From assembly GCF_024054565.1 (NCBI RefSeq), contig NZ_JAMXLR010000038.1, forward strand, positions 1 through 64,000: 64,000 nt of DNA, read 5' to 3'. Position numbers and translations under genes: made by a program. This document shows positions 1-8,742 of this stretch, piece after piece (the first letter of the stretch is position 1; each line of letters begins with the position of its first letter). The notes beneath the pieces were generated by a model. It had not been told where the DNA came from, did no database searches, and saw only the letters and a program-made list of their open reading frames with translations. The DNA is from Aeoliella straminimaris (GTDB lineage: Bacteria > Planctomycetota > Planctomycetia > Pirellulales > Lacipirellulaceae).

Positions 1-12
1 CCGGGTTGGTTG

Positions 13-1785
13 TCAGATCGGATCTGGCAACTCTGCCTTCTCCGGTCGGACCAGTTCGTAGTGTCGTAGCACTTCTTCGTCCTTGAGAGGTTGTGGGTAA
101 ACGGCTATCTCATCCAATTGGCCGATAAACGGTCTCCATTGGCGGCTACGATCGAGTTGGGCGATCAATAGCGTCAGATTGTCAGCAAGTGGGGTGCTGT
201 CGGCAACCTCGGAAACCAACTTGCCGTTTACGTACAGCCTCGAAAAATCCGTGTCCTTTACGGACACCAGGTGGGCCCACCGTCGCGCTTCGTAGGGCAC
301 GTCGGAAAAACAGGAGGTGCCCGCTTCGACATCGCCGCTTGGCGGATTGCGGTGCAGAAAGCGAAACTGACCGGCATGCTCGATGATCGAGGGTGTGGCC
401 AGGGTGCCTCCCAATTCGATCAGCACCCCGTGGTCGCCAGGCTCGCGAAACAACGAGACCAGGGAGCCCAGGTGGTAATGGCTTGGTTTCACCCAACACT
501 CAACGGTGTAGCTGTTGCCAAGTTCGTCCTGCAGCGGTGCATCCGCCTCGATGTACGAATGCTGCGCCTCGGCCGTGGAATCCATGCCGAATTCGATCGC
601 CTGGTTGTCTCCCTGATGGGACCATGCTGGACTGCCATGAACCACTCCGTGGTAGCGGTCGTCGGCCAGGTTCCGCACAATGCCATCGGCCACCTCGTCG
701 AACCGCCAGTAAACGATCGGGGATGCCTCTAAAACCTCGTCGACGTACTCATCGGGAACTTCCAGCAGATCGGCAAGCATTGTGGATTGAGTGGTGAACT
801 CCCAAGGTTTGGCCCCATCGCGTTGCATGGCCATCCGATCCTCATCCACAAATATGCGGACGCGCTCGCCCGACTCGACGTACTGTTTATCCGTGATTCC
901 TCGCTTCGAGAACCAAGGGCAGTCGATTGCCACCCTGCCCGTGAAGACGTGAATCTCCACGTCCAGACCATTGACGGCGATGCCAAGTGAGGTTTCTTCA
1001 AGCACTCGCACACGTCCGAAAGGCATGTCAAAAGCCACCCGGTCCTCTCGTGGATAGATCCGCGAGGTGAACCTGCCCTGCGTGAGGCTGGGCCTGCCAT
1101 CGGAAGTGAGCATCATACGGGCCGGGCCCTCCATCGCCAGGGTGGCATTTCCAGCAGTAGCAAAGTTCAGCTCGATCTCGGCGAGCCCTTCCATCAGGTT
1201 GAAACTTTCTCCCGCGTGAAGGTTGCCGGCGCCCACCTTGGGGGTGGCACCACCGGGCTCCCAGATGCAGGCCGTGTCCTGCACAAACTTCGCTACATAG
1301 GGCGACTCAGCAATCGCCGAGGGGGTTGTATCTTTCGCTACCGCGACGCGATTAGAGTTGCCCCGCGATTGATCGACCCAGCGGGTAAGCAAACTGCCCC
1401 CAATGGCACCGGCGCTCAGCAGAACAGCGGCTGCCAACCAGCCCAAGCGACTTCCCCAGTTTCGAGGGTGTACAGTCGAAGATCCAACCGTGCTGGGTGC
1501 GATGGTTGGAGCCATCGGCGAGTCTGGGGCAGATGAGCCGTCTTTAACGACCGGCCTGATGTTGCTCAGCAACGTATCCAGGTTCTCTTTCCCGTGGTCT
1601 TCCACATATTGCTGCCCAAGCCAGGCCTCCTGATGCAGAAGTTGTACCACGTGCAAGGCGAGTGCCTGATCACTTTGAATCAGGTGTTCCAGGCGGCTCC
1701 GCTGGTCGGCCGTTGCTTCACCAGCCACAATGGCAAGCACCAAGTCGGACAGTTCTCGTTGTAGTTCTTGTGAGTCCATTTTCAC
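13..1785 (-). CDS. FecR-like anti-sigma/sensor protein with LamG domain
   Basis: A 590-aa probable single-pass membrane regulator and partner of the ECF sigma factor just upstream. Residues 1-80 are a helical cytoplasmic part of the kind that holds sigma factors in FecR-type anti-sigma proteins. About 114-136 is a hydrophobic segment (LGWLAAAVLLSAGAIGG). About 170-330 resembles the FecR domain, and about 358-575 resembles a LamG/concanavalin-like jelly roll (IVYWRFDE, YTVECWVKP, SRLYVNGKLV, FIGQLDEIAVY). The chosen start is a GTG whose GTGA overlaps the sigma stop by 4 bases, which implies translational coupling; an ATG two codons later is possible. The LamG half lies on the outer side of the membrane and could bind glycan; that is inference. 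Genes downstream are off the left edge. Confidence 0.8.
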   Translation of the reverse strand: MKMDSQELQRELSDLVLAIVAGEATADQRSRLEHLIQSDQALALHVVQLLHQEAWLGQQYVEDHGKENLDTLLSNIRPVVKDGSSAPDSPMAPTIAPSTVGSSTVHPRNWGSRLGWLAAAVLLSAGAIGGSLLTRWVDQSRGNSNRVAVAKDTTPSAIAESPYVAKFVQDTACIWEPGGATPKVGAGNLHAGESFNLMEGLAEIELNFATAGNATLAMEGPARMMLTSDGRPSLTQGRFTSRIYPREDRVAFDMPFGRVRVLEETSLGIAVNGLDVEIHVFTGRVAIDCPWFSKRGITDKQYVESGERVRIFVDEDRMAMQRDGAKPWEFTTQSTMLADLLEVPDEYVDEVLEASPIVYWRFDEVADGIVRNLADDRYHGVVHGSPAWSHQGDNQAIEFGMDSTAEAQHSYIEADAPLQDELGNSYTVECWVKPSHYHLGSLVSLFREPGDHGVLIELGGTLATPSIIEHAGQFRFLHRNPPSGDVEAGTSCFSDVPYEARRWAHLVSVKDTDFSRLYVNGKLVSEVADSTPLADNLTLLIAQLDRSRQWRPFIGQLDEIAVYPQPLKDEEVLRHYELVRPEKAELPDPI

Positions 1786-2309
1786 TTCTCATCTGCCACT
1801 TGTAGGGTAACGCATTTCATCAGGGCCGAGTGAACTCGCGTCAACGCTCGGTAGACTGAGTACACCGATCTGGAAAGCGATGCCGCCATTTCCTTCGGAG
1901 TCAGTTGCTGGCGGTACCGTTGTTCGATGAGCGCCTTGTCATGATCGGGCAGCTTCTCGACGCAATGTTCCAGGGCATGCTGGCGGGCATCGAGCGAATC
2001 GGAATGAGCAATGGCCTGGTCAGCCAGCACCTTTAAGGTCTCATCGCCCACGAGCAGCAGCCGTTTGCTCTTGCGACGCAATTGCAGTACCTCGTACGTG
2101 GCCATCTTGCATGCCCAGGCCGGGAAGTTTCCCTGCGGATCATACGAGTCGAACTTCTTCCACAGCAGCACGCACGTGTCCTGGAATATCTCTTCAGCGT
2201 CGGCGTGCGACATCACGAGCGTGAAAATGAAGTTGTAAATGCGACGGGAGTGCCGCGAGAACAACCGCAGGAACTCGTCATGTCGTTGTTGGTCCGAGTC
2301 CTGAATCAT
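1782..2309 (-). CDS. ECF-subfamily RNA polymerase sigma-70 factor
   Basis: A 175-aa two-domain sigma factor. Region 2 is visible as DAEEIFQDTCVLLWKKFDSYDPQGNFPAWACKMA, whose core DAEEIFQDTCVLLWKKF is typical of planctomycete ECF factors, and region 4 as a C-terminal helix-turn-helix (LTPKEMAASLSRSVYSVYRALTRVH). There is no region 3, and the length is normal for the family. It would direct core RNA polymerase to a small regulon and be restrained by the FecR-like protein whose start overlaps its stop codon. A 586-base divergent region separates it from the GH16 gene, so it may control itself and that gene. The regulon is not visible from sequence. Confidence 0.88.
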   Translation of the reverse strand: MIQDSDQQRHDEFLRLFSRHSRRIYNFIFTLVMSHADAEEIFQDTCVLLWKKFDSYDPQGNFPAWACKMATYEVLQLRRKSKRLLLVGDETLKVLADQAIAHSDSLDARQHALEHCVEKLPDHDKALIEQRYRQQLTPKEMAASLSRSVYSVYRALTRVHSALMKCVTLQVADEK

Positions 2310-2895
2310 TGTCTCACCGTGTTGCGACTGCCGTTAGACAAGCTTACAGAGCGATCGGGTGCATCGACCGTGGCGTCCGATACGAAAGGCCGCCCGGCCG
2401 TGCTGAATTGAAATTCGCAACCACTCATAGGCTTTCGTAACTGGGCCGTCCGGTTTTGCGCGAAAAAACCACAATATCTTAGTCCTTCGCGCGCAACAAA
2501 ATACGCCTCCAGGTACGATGGTTAGTATAGGCGGATCCCTTTCTCGTCCAATCGGAACAGTGCGCTGCGGCTGGCCGCAGCGCACTCTGCGCTCTCCAGG
2601 GGCCGAATTTCAACGACGAAACACGGCGATCTGTCAGCATTCGCTTAATCGTAGAACCTCCCTATATCCCTGGTTCCCGTTCGAGATCCCCAGGAAGCCT
2701 CTGATGACCTCGTCGGGGTCGGGGTGGCTATCTCCTGCGAGATTGATGCAAACTTCCCGAAACCCCATGCTCAATTTGTCGAAATGGTGTCGGCAGGTCC
2801 GTGTCGCTAACCGGCTAGTGGTGGGTCGCGTCGAACGCACTGGCTTCGGCCGGGCCGCGGACATTTGCACCCGTCGTGTTGGGCTTGGTATTGCG
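2310..2895. other. Divergent intergenic region between ECF sigma and GH16 genes
   Basis: 586 bases between two divergent genes. The GH16 reading frame stays open back to 2518, but the 126 extra codons have no signal-peptide character and run through a strong palindrome, so they are treated as non-coding. The region must hold promoters for both directions; no confident -35/-10 pair was found. The only clear element is the palindrome at 2559-2586. Confidence 0.55.
2559..2586. promoter_or_regulatory. 28-bp perfect palindrome, possible operator or hairpin
   Basis: Arms AGTGCGCTGCGGC and GCCGCAGCGCACT are exact reverse complements separated by TG. The site lies about 310 bases before the GH16 start and 250 bases before the sigma start. 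It has no T-run on either side, so it is a poor intrinsic terminator. It could be an operator for a dimeric regulator or an RNA hairpin in a long leader. GGAAC directly precedes it at 2554-2558. Confidence 0.45.
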
Positions 2896-5800
2896 ATGAC
2901 TGATCGCCCCGTGAGATTTCTTCCCCCACTTTCAAGAGCAGTGCTTTTCGCTGCGTTGTTAGCGTCATGTTCCGCTGTCGTTACGCCCCATGCCAGTGCC
3001 CAGCTGCCCAGCGGCACCTGGCAGTACCAATGGGGCGACGAGTTTGGCGGCAGCGCGCTGGATGGAACCAAATGGCACAATGGTTATCCAGAATGGGGCA
3101 TGTCATCGGCCGCACCGACTCAGATCCGCCAGGATCTGGCCACCGTCGACGACGGTGCACTTACGCTCACCGCCACGAGGGTTAGCGAAGGTGGTGCGGA
3201 GCCCTTTGCCGGCGGGATGATCTCCACCTATCAGAAAAACTACTTCAACGGCGGCTATATCGAAGCTCGGATCTTGCTACCCGATACTCCCGGCTCGTGG
3301 CCCGCGTTCTGGGGCTTGTACGATGGCTGGCCTCCCGAAGCGGACATCATGGAGTACCCGATCGACACGGCCGCTGGCAGTGGCTATAGCCAGGACGAAT
3401 ACCATACGGCGTTCCATTATCGAAATACTAGCGGAGGAAACTCGGCGGGAGCTGGCAAGGTGAACCCTGGAGGCGCGGGAGATCTGGGTGGCGCTTACCA
3501 CAATTTTGGCATGGAGTGGCGCGAAGACGATTGGGTTGGCTTCTACTTCGACGGCCAGCTTGTCGGTCAATTTGGCGACGACGCAAGCATCGCCCAGATG
3601 CAGCGGATGTACCTAATTCTGAACTATGCTGTGGCCGGCTGGCCGGGCACACCCAACCTTACCGAGTGGCCGATTGGCCACCGTGACGAGACGAAGGTCG
3701 ATTGGGTCCGCGTATGGAAGCAGGAAGCTGGATCGAGCAGCAACTGGAGTTACACGGGAACCAGCGAGTACGTGCAGTGGGACGCCGTCTCCAACTGGTC
3801 AAACGGCTCACCGAACCTGGGAGGCGTTGCCGCTTCGTTCGACACCGTCAGCGCGGCCGAGCAGCGAATCGACTGGTCGGGAAGAAGGACTCTAAGCGTG
3901 ATGAATTTCGATGGCGACACCCGATACCGCTTCGGCTTCAACGACGATCGTTTGGTCCTGGGTCCTGGCAACAATGGTTCGCAGAAGTCGACGATCAATA
4001 TCGCGTCGACTTCTACTGCCGAGCACGAGGTGCTGGCAACGCTTGAGTTTGCCGGCGGGCTGGACATCAACAACAACTCGACCCAACCGCTTCTGCTCAC
4101 CGGCGACGTCAACGGGGGCGGTGGAAGCGTGCGTGTTCGCGGGCCTGGCGTCGTCAGTTTCGATGGCAGCAATAGTTACACCGCTGATACTTATATCGGC
4201 ACAGGGCAGGACCAGGGCATCGCGCGAGCACGTGGTCAAAACGCTTTTGGTGTTGGAGGAACGGTCGTCATCGGCGAAGCCGGCAATGCAACGACGGCCC
4301 GCATCGAGTTGGAGAATAACGCGTTGGTTTCAAATAACATTGCCTTTCGTGGACGCACCAACTCGAGCCCAGCCATCGTAAACAAAAGTGGAAACAACAC
4401 GATCTCCGGCACCTTGAACGTAGAATTCGGGGGCTCCACGTATCTGCTTCGCTCTGAAGCGGGGCAACTCACCCTGTCGGGTGGCGTGGCCCTCACCGCA
4501 GGTACGGATATGGGCAATCGAAATATCACGCTCGATGGCGCGGGCGACGGAGTGATCCGTGGCGACATCCTGAACGGGCCCCGAACCTCGCTGACTATTA
4601 CGAAGACTGGCACTGGAATCTGGACACTAACGGGAAACAACTCTTACAGCGGCACGACAACGGTGGCTGAAGGAACACTCGCCTTCAGTGGTTCCACCGG
4701 CCAGGGCGCGACGAGCGTTGCTGCGGGGGCGACGCTGGCTGGCAGTGGTACCGTATTCGGCAACTTGAGTGCTCAATCGGGCGCCGTAATTCGAGTTGGC
4801 AGCGCTGGACTGACCAGCAAAGTGGCTGGCGAAGTGATCGACGACTTCGATGGCTATAACAATGGTAGAAATCAGAACATCGGCGCCCATGCCAATGGAG
4901 ACGTGACTGGCGGAGTGTGGGACGGCGTGTTCGACGGTACCGGCGCTGCACAAGTCGTCGACAACGCTGGTTCGGGCGACAATTCACTGTTGGTCTATGG
5001 TGCTCCTTCGTCGGGCGGCGCCGGCTGGCGTGGTGGAGTGACAAGTCTTGCCGAAGGCTACGCGAGAGATTTCAGCTTGCTAGATGGTCAGACGGCTACG
5101 TATTTCTTCCAGGTCATGAATGAAGGCAACGCGTTTGCTGATACCATGATCGGTCTGACTGCTAGGACAACCACGATAGACGTGAACGACGCCTGGCAGG
5201 ACTACTCTGTGATGCCTTACGTCAACGGCAATCCCGGATCAACAAACCTGAACGTCTATGGCGACAATGGCACAGGCGGGCTGATTACGCCCCTAACCGA
5301 TGGTCTGTGGCAGAATATATGGCTGGTTGTAGACAATGCGACGAAAACCTTCGATGTGTACACTTCAGCCGGAACGGACGCGGGAACCTTGGCTCTTTCC
5401 GATGTGGAGTTTGGGCGAATGACCGACCCCGTCGACCTCGAGGCTTTTGGCGTTATGGGACGAGAAGACGGCCGAGTTCGAGTTGATAACATCTATCATC
5501 TGAGCGGCGTAGATATAACGAATCCGTTGGCTCCGGAGTTGCCTGCCGGCGAGATTCTCTCCGTGCAGGGCAATCTGACGCTCGGCGGCGCTACGCTTGA
5601 GGTCGACCTCGATGCGAACACGCACGACACGATTGAGGTGCTCGGCACGGCCAACCTGGATGGCGTGCTCGCCATTTCATTGGAAGAGGGGTTCCATCCG
5701 GCTGTCGGCGAAGGCTTTACCCTGCTATCTGCCAGTGCGATCTCCGGTACCCTGATGCTCGGCGGGCCCGACGGATCGAGATTCACCCTCGCCAACAGTA

Positions 5801-6123
5801 CTGCGACCGAACTCATCCTGACCTGCCTGGGGGGACTGCCGGGTGATTTCAATAGCGATGGCGTTGTGGATCTGGCCGACTACGTCGTCTGGCGGAACAA
5901 CCTGGGCGCGCCGGAGTCGGTGCTGCCGGCTGGTAGCTCGGACGACGCCAATAGCGTGGTGGATGCCGGCGACTATGCCACCTGGAAGGTGCACTTCGGT
6001 CAGATGTCAAACGTCGGCTCGGTTGGAAGGAGCTTTGCAGGTGCCGTTGAAGTTCCAGAACCCAGTGCCCTCTGGTTGCTGACTCTCTCCGCGGCACTTT
6101 TTCGACTTAGAAGGCGAGTATGA
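2896..6123 (+). CDS. Secreted GH16 glycoside hydrolase with beta-strand repeats, dockerin and PEP-CTERM
   Basis: A 1075-aa extracellular polysaccharidase. The ATG at 2896 begins a signal peptide ending near HASAQ (about residue 34). The GH16 domain spans about 36-285 with catalytic motif EADIMEY: E148 nucleophile, D150 and E153 acid/base by family precedent. GH16 covers laminarinases, lichenases, agarases, porphyranases and kappa-carrageenases; the substrate cannot be fixed by eye. A long beta-rich region follows, including an autotransporter-associated strand repeat (GTGIWTLTGNNSYSGTTTV), then a ~220-aa module shared with the next gene. After that come dockerin-like EF-hands (GDFNSDGVVDLADYVVWRNN) and a PEP-CTERM tail (VPEPSALWLL plus RLRRRV). 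The last four bases overlap the next start (ATGA), so the two genes are probably co-translated. Confidence 0.88.
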   Translation: MTDRPVRFLPPLSRAVLFAALLASCSAVVTPHASAQLPSGTWQYQWGDEFGGSALDGTKWHNGYPEWGMSSAAPTQIRQDLATVDDGALTLTATRVSEGGAEPFAGGMISTYQKNYFNGGYIEARILLPDTPGSWPAFWGLYDGWPPEADIMEYPIDTAAGSGYSQDEYHTAFHYRNTSGGNSAGAGKVNPGGAGDLGGAYHNFGMEWREDDWVGFYFDGQLVGQFGDDASIAQMQRMYLILNYAVAGWPGTPNLTEWPIGHRDETKVDWVRVWKQEAGSSSNWSYTGTSEYVQWDAVSNWSNGSPNLGGVAASFDTVSAAEQRIDWSGRRTLSVMNFDGDTRYRFGFNDDRLVLGPGNNGSQKSTINIASTSTAEHEVLATLEFAGGLDINNNSTQPLLLTGDVNGGGGSVRVRGPGVVSFDGSNSYTADTYIGTGQDQGIARARGQNAFGVGGTVVIGEAGNATTARIELENNALVSNNIAFRGRTNSSPAIVNKSGNNTISGTLNVEFGGSTYLLRSEAGQLTLSGGVALTAGTDMGNRNITLDGAGDGVIRGDILNGPRTSLTITKTGTGIWTLTGNNSYSGTTTVAEGTLAFSGSTGQGATSVAAGATLAGSGTVFGNLSAQSGAVIRVGSAGLTSKVAGEVIDDFDGYNNGRNQNIGAHANGDVTGGVWDGVFDGTGAAQVVDNAGSGDNSLLVYGAPSSGGAGWRGGVTSLAEGYARDFSLLDGQTATYFFQVMNEGNAFADTMIGLTARTTTIDVNDAWQDYSVMPYVNGNPGSTNLNVYGDNGTGGLITPLTDGLWQNIWLVVDNATKTFDVYTSAGTDAGTLALSDVEFGRMTDPVDLEAFGVMGREDGRVRVDNIYHLSGVDITNPLAPELPAGEILSVQGNLTLGGATLEVDLDANTHDTIEVLGTANLDGVLAISLEEGFHPAVGEGFTLLSASAISGTLMLGGPDGSRFTLANSTATELILTCLGGLPGDFNSDGVVDLADYVVWRNNLGAPESVLPAGSSDDANSVVDAGDYATWKVHFGQMSNVGSVGRSFAGAVEVPEPSALWLLTLSAALFRLRRRV

Positions 6124-8675
6124 GGCAATTCCTGGCGGTATTGTACTGTATCGGGCTGTTCGTCACCCTGCTGACTGAGTCGTCGGCTGCGCTAACTTTC
6201 TCTGTCAATGGCAGTTGGCCCGATCAAGCTCGCTACGACGCCGCGGTGGCCGCAGCTAGTTCGGCCGTCGACCGCTACAACGCGTATGGCAACTTCAACA
6301 ATTTTCAAGGCCACGTTGATATCTACTACAACGCGGGCATTCCGACGGCGCAGGCGAGTTTTGGCGGCGACATCGGATTCGGTGGAACTTGGCCGGCCGA
6401 ACGCGTCATGATGCACGAGATGGCCCATTTCCTGGGGCTACCAAACTGGAGTTCGGGAGGCTGGAATGGAACCGGTTCGGGCATGATGTCCGGCGGTGTC
6501 TGGCAGGGCGCGATTGCCAGTCAGCTGGTGCAGCAGTTCGATGGCGAGGGCGCCGCGGTCCGAGGCGACACGCAACACTTCTGGCCGTACGGGCTGAACT
6601 ACGACAGCGAAGGAAGTGAACTCAACAAACAGCGTCAGGTGGCCATTGTGTACGCCATGCGGGCCGACCTGGGCATCGGCCCCTCGTCCCACCCCTCCTC
6701 TGTAACTAGTGTGGCGCTGACGGCTGATGATCCGTTCGGCACGTCGGGCTTCAATTACATGGATCGCTGGAGCGATGACTACTTCGCTCACGCCGGTGCT
6801 ACCTACTCCACGGATGATTATTTGCTTCGCACACCTGCAAGCTCCAGCAGCTTTACGTTTGCTGGTGATTCGCTGGTGGTCAATAACACCGACGGCATCG
6901 ACGGTGGCTTATTGTTCAAAGGGGGCGGCAGCGCGGCCGTGACGACGATCAACAACCTGGTGCTCGACGGCGGCTACGTACGCCACGCCAGCGGTGCCGG
7001 CGATCTATTTCAGCTTGATGGCTCGATGACGCTCTCGGGTAGTCCAACCATTGATGCCGCACAAGGGAACATTAAGCTTCTGTCGCCCATCGCTGGCAGC
7101 GGGAGCCTAAACCTCAAATCCGCTGGTTTCACGGTCATGCTGGCCAGCCCGAGCAACGACTACTCCGGGGCTACGAACGTGCAAAGTGGAACACTCGCCT
7201 TGTCGGGATCGACTGGAACGGGACTCACCACGGTCGCCAGCGGCGCGGCCCTGGTGGGAGATGGACTTGTCCGTGGGAGCCTTACTGCCGAGAGTGGTGC
7301 CACGATTCGCGTAGGTGGTGCCGGCCTTCCTATCGGCTTTTCCAGTGGACACCAGCTGCTCGATAACTTCGAGTCATACGCCACTGGTCAGATCGGTGCT
7401 ACTCCGAATACGACCGGCAACGTGTGGACTGGCGTACAAGACGGCACCTCCAATGCCAGCATCGTTGAAGGCAATCGCAACCAGGCGTTGCAGGTGCTGG
7501 GAGTCAATCAGTCCACAAGCACATGGCGTGGCGCCGTCACCAGCCTCAGCAGTGCCTTCGACGACGACTCCTCCCTGCCCCATGGTGATACGGGCACTTA
7601 CTTCTTCCGCGTACGTCGTTCCGGCACCGGGACGATTGACACAATCTTCGGGCTGACCGACCAGGCGGCGAGCACCGGCACGGCACCGGGAAATGATATC
7701 GACTCACCCTGGAACGAATATGCAGTACTGCTGTCGATCTTCGGCGACACCAACAACTCACAACTACGTGCGTATAGCGATGGTTCGGGTGATGTAAATG
7801 TCGGATCTGTTGCCAATGCGGAATGGTTAAATGTCTGGCTGACGGTCGACAACTCGAGCAAGACCTATCGCGTCGCCACCTCTACCGGACTGGACGACGG
7901 TGTCGACTCGGGCGGCCAGTACCAGTTTGGCCGCCGCACTGCTGGCACAGTGGGCAGCAATTCGTTGGTTGGTTTCGGCTTCCATGAAGCTCGTGGGGTC
8001 GCCGCCCAATTGGATGATCTGTACTTCGTTGACGGAGTGAATCTGACGAATCCCCGCACGCTTGCTTCGACACTAGTGGGAGAGAAGCTCACGGTGGATG
8101 GCGACCTGACGCTGGGGCCTTCGTCGCAGCTTCTCATGGATATTGCCAGTCCGACGGCACACGATCAGCTAGTGGTTGGCGGCACACTGATGGCAAATGG
8201 CAGCTTGTCCGTAACGCTGGATCCCTCCGCCTCCTTGGTTGCGGGGGATTCGTTCGGGTTATTCCACTTCGCCTCGGCTACTGGCGTCTTTTCAAGCTTC
8301 GACTTGCCAGAACTCACAGCTGGCCTTTCCTGGGACACCACACTCCTGCTTACCGACGGAACGCTAAGTATCGTGGGAGACACGCCGGGCGATTTCAACG
8401 ACGACGGCATCGTCGACTTGTCCGACTACGTTTTTTGGCGGAACCACCTGGGGGCACCCGAGTCGGTGTTGTCGCCCGGCAGTTCGGAGGACGGCAACGC
8501 GACCGTCGACGCCGGGGAATATGCTACCTGGAAAGCCAACTTCGGCGTAACCTACAATTTGGATAGCTCAAACAGTGCAGCTTCGGCCGCTGTGCCAGAG
8601 CCACGTAGTCAGTGGCTGATGGTGATCGCTGTCGGGTGTAGCCTGCTGCTGGTGAGGCGGCGATACTGGAGCTGA
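6120..8675 (+). CDS. Secreted metallopeptidase-like protein with dockerin and PEP-CTERM
   Basis: An 851-aa exported protein with a signal peptide at residues 1-24. HEMAHFLGLPN (H99, E100, H103) is a zinc-peptidase signature of the HExxHxxGxx type, and a following GMMSGG could be a metzincin Met-turn; the usual third ligand is Asn109 instead of His or Asp. A QHFWPYGLNY segment follows, which I recall from secreted HExxH proteins of this style. The rest is a beta-strand repeat region and a C-terminal half clearly homologous to that of the GH16 protein: strand repeat, ~220-aa module, dockerin (GDFNDDGIVDLSDYVFWRNH), then VPEPRSQWLM and a basic end. Translation is coupled to GH16 by the ATGA overlap. 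It might instead be a non-catalytic binding protein; activity is uncertain. Confidence 0.75.
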   Translation: MRQFLAVLYCIGLFVTLLTESSAALTFSVNGSWPDQARYDAAVAAASSAVDRYNAYGNFNNFQGHVDIYYNAGIPTAQASFGGDIGFGGTWPAERVMMHEMAHFLGLPNWSSGGWNGTGSGMMSGGVWQGAIASQLVQQFDGEGAAVRGDTQHFWPYGLNYDSEGSELNKQRQVAIVYAMRADLGIGPSSHPSSVTSVALTADDPFGTSGFNYMDRWSDDYFAHAGATYSTDDYLLRTPASSSSFTFAGDSLVVNNTDGIDGGLLFKGGGSAAVTTINNLVLDGGYVRHASGAGDLFQLDGSMTLSGSPTIDAAQGNIKLLSPIAGSGSLNLKSAGFTVMLASPSNDYSGATNVQSGTLALSGSTGTGLTTVASGAALVGDGLVRGSLTAESGATIRVGGAGLPIGFSSGHQLLDNFESYATGQIGATPNTTGNVWTGVQDGTSNASIVEGNRNQALQVLGVNQSTSTWRGAVTSLSSAFDDDSSLPHGDTGTYFFRVRRSGTGTIDTIFGLTDQAASTGTAPGNDIDSPWNEYAVLLSIFGDTNNSQLRAYSDGSGDVNVGSVANAEWLNVWLTVDNSSKTYRVATSTGLDDGVDSGGQYQFGRRTAGTVGSNSLVGFGFHEARGVAAQLDDLYFVDGVNLTNPRTLASTLVGEKLTVDGDLTLGPSSQLLMDIASPTAHDQLVVGGTLMANGSLSVTLDPSASLVAGDSFGLFHFASATGVFSSFDLPELTAGLSWDTTLLLTDGTLSIVGDTPGDFNDDGIVDLSDYVFWRNHLGAPESVLSPGSSEDGNATVDAGEYATWKANFGVTYNLDSSNSAASAAVPEPRSQWLMVIAVGCSLLLVRRRYWS

Positions 8676-8742
8676 AGCCGGTTTGACTGGAAGCTTTCGA
8701 CAGCGACCTCGGCTAGCTTTTCATGCAGTGGAGATTCTGATC

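Noticed and set aside
2518..2895. 126-codon N-terminal extension of the GH16 frame
   Set aside because: It crosses a 28-bp palindrome, lacks SD and domain, and precedes a proper signal peptide at 2896.
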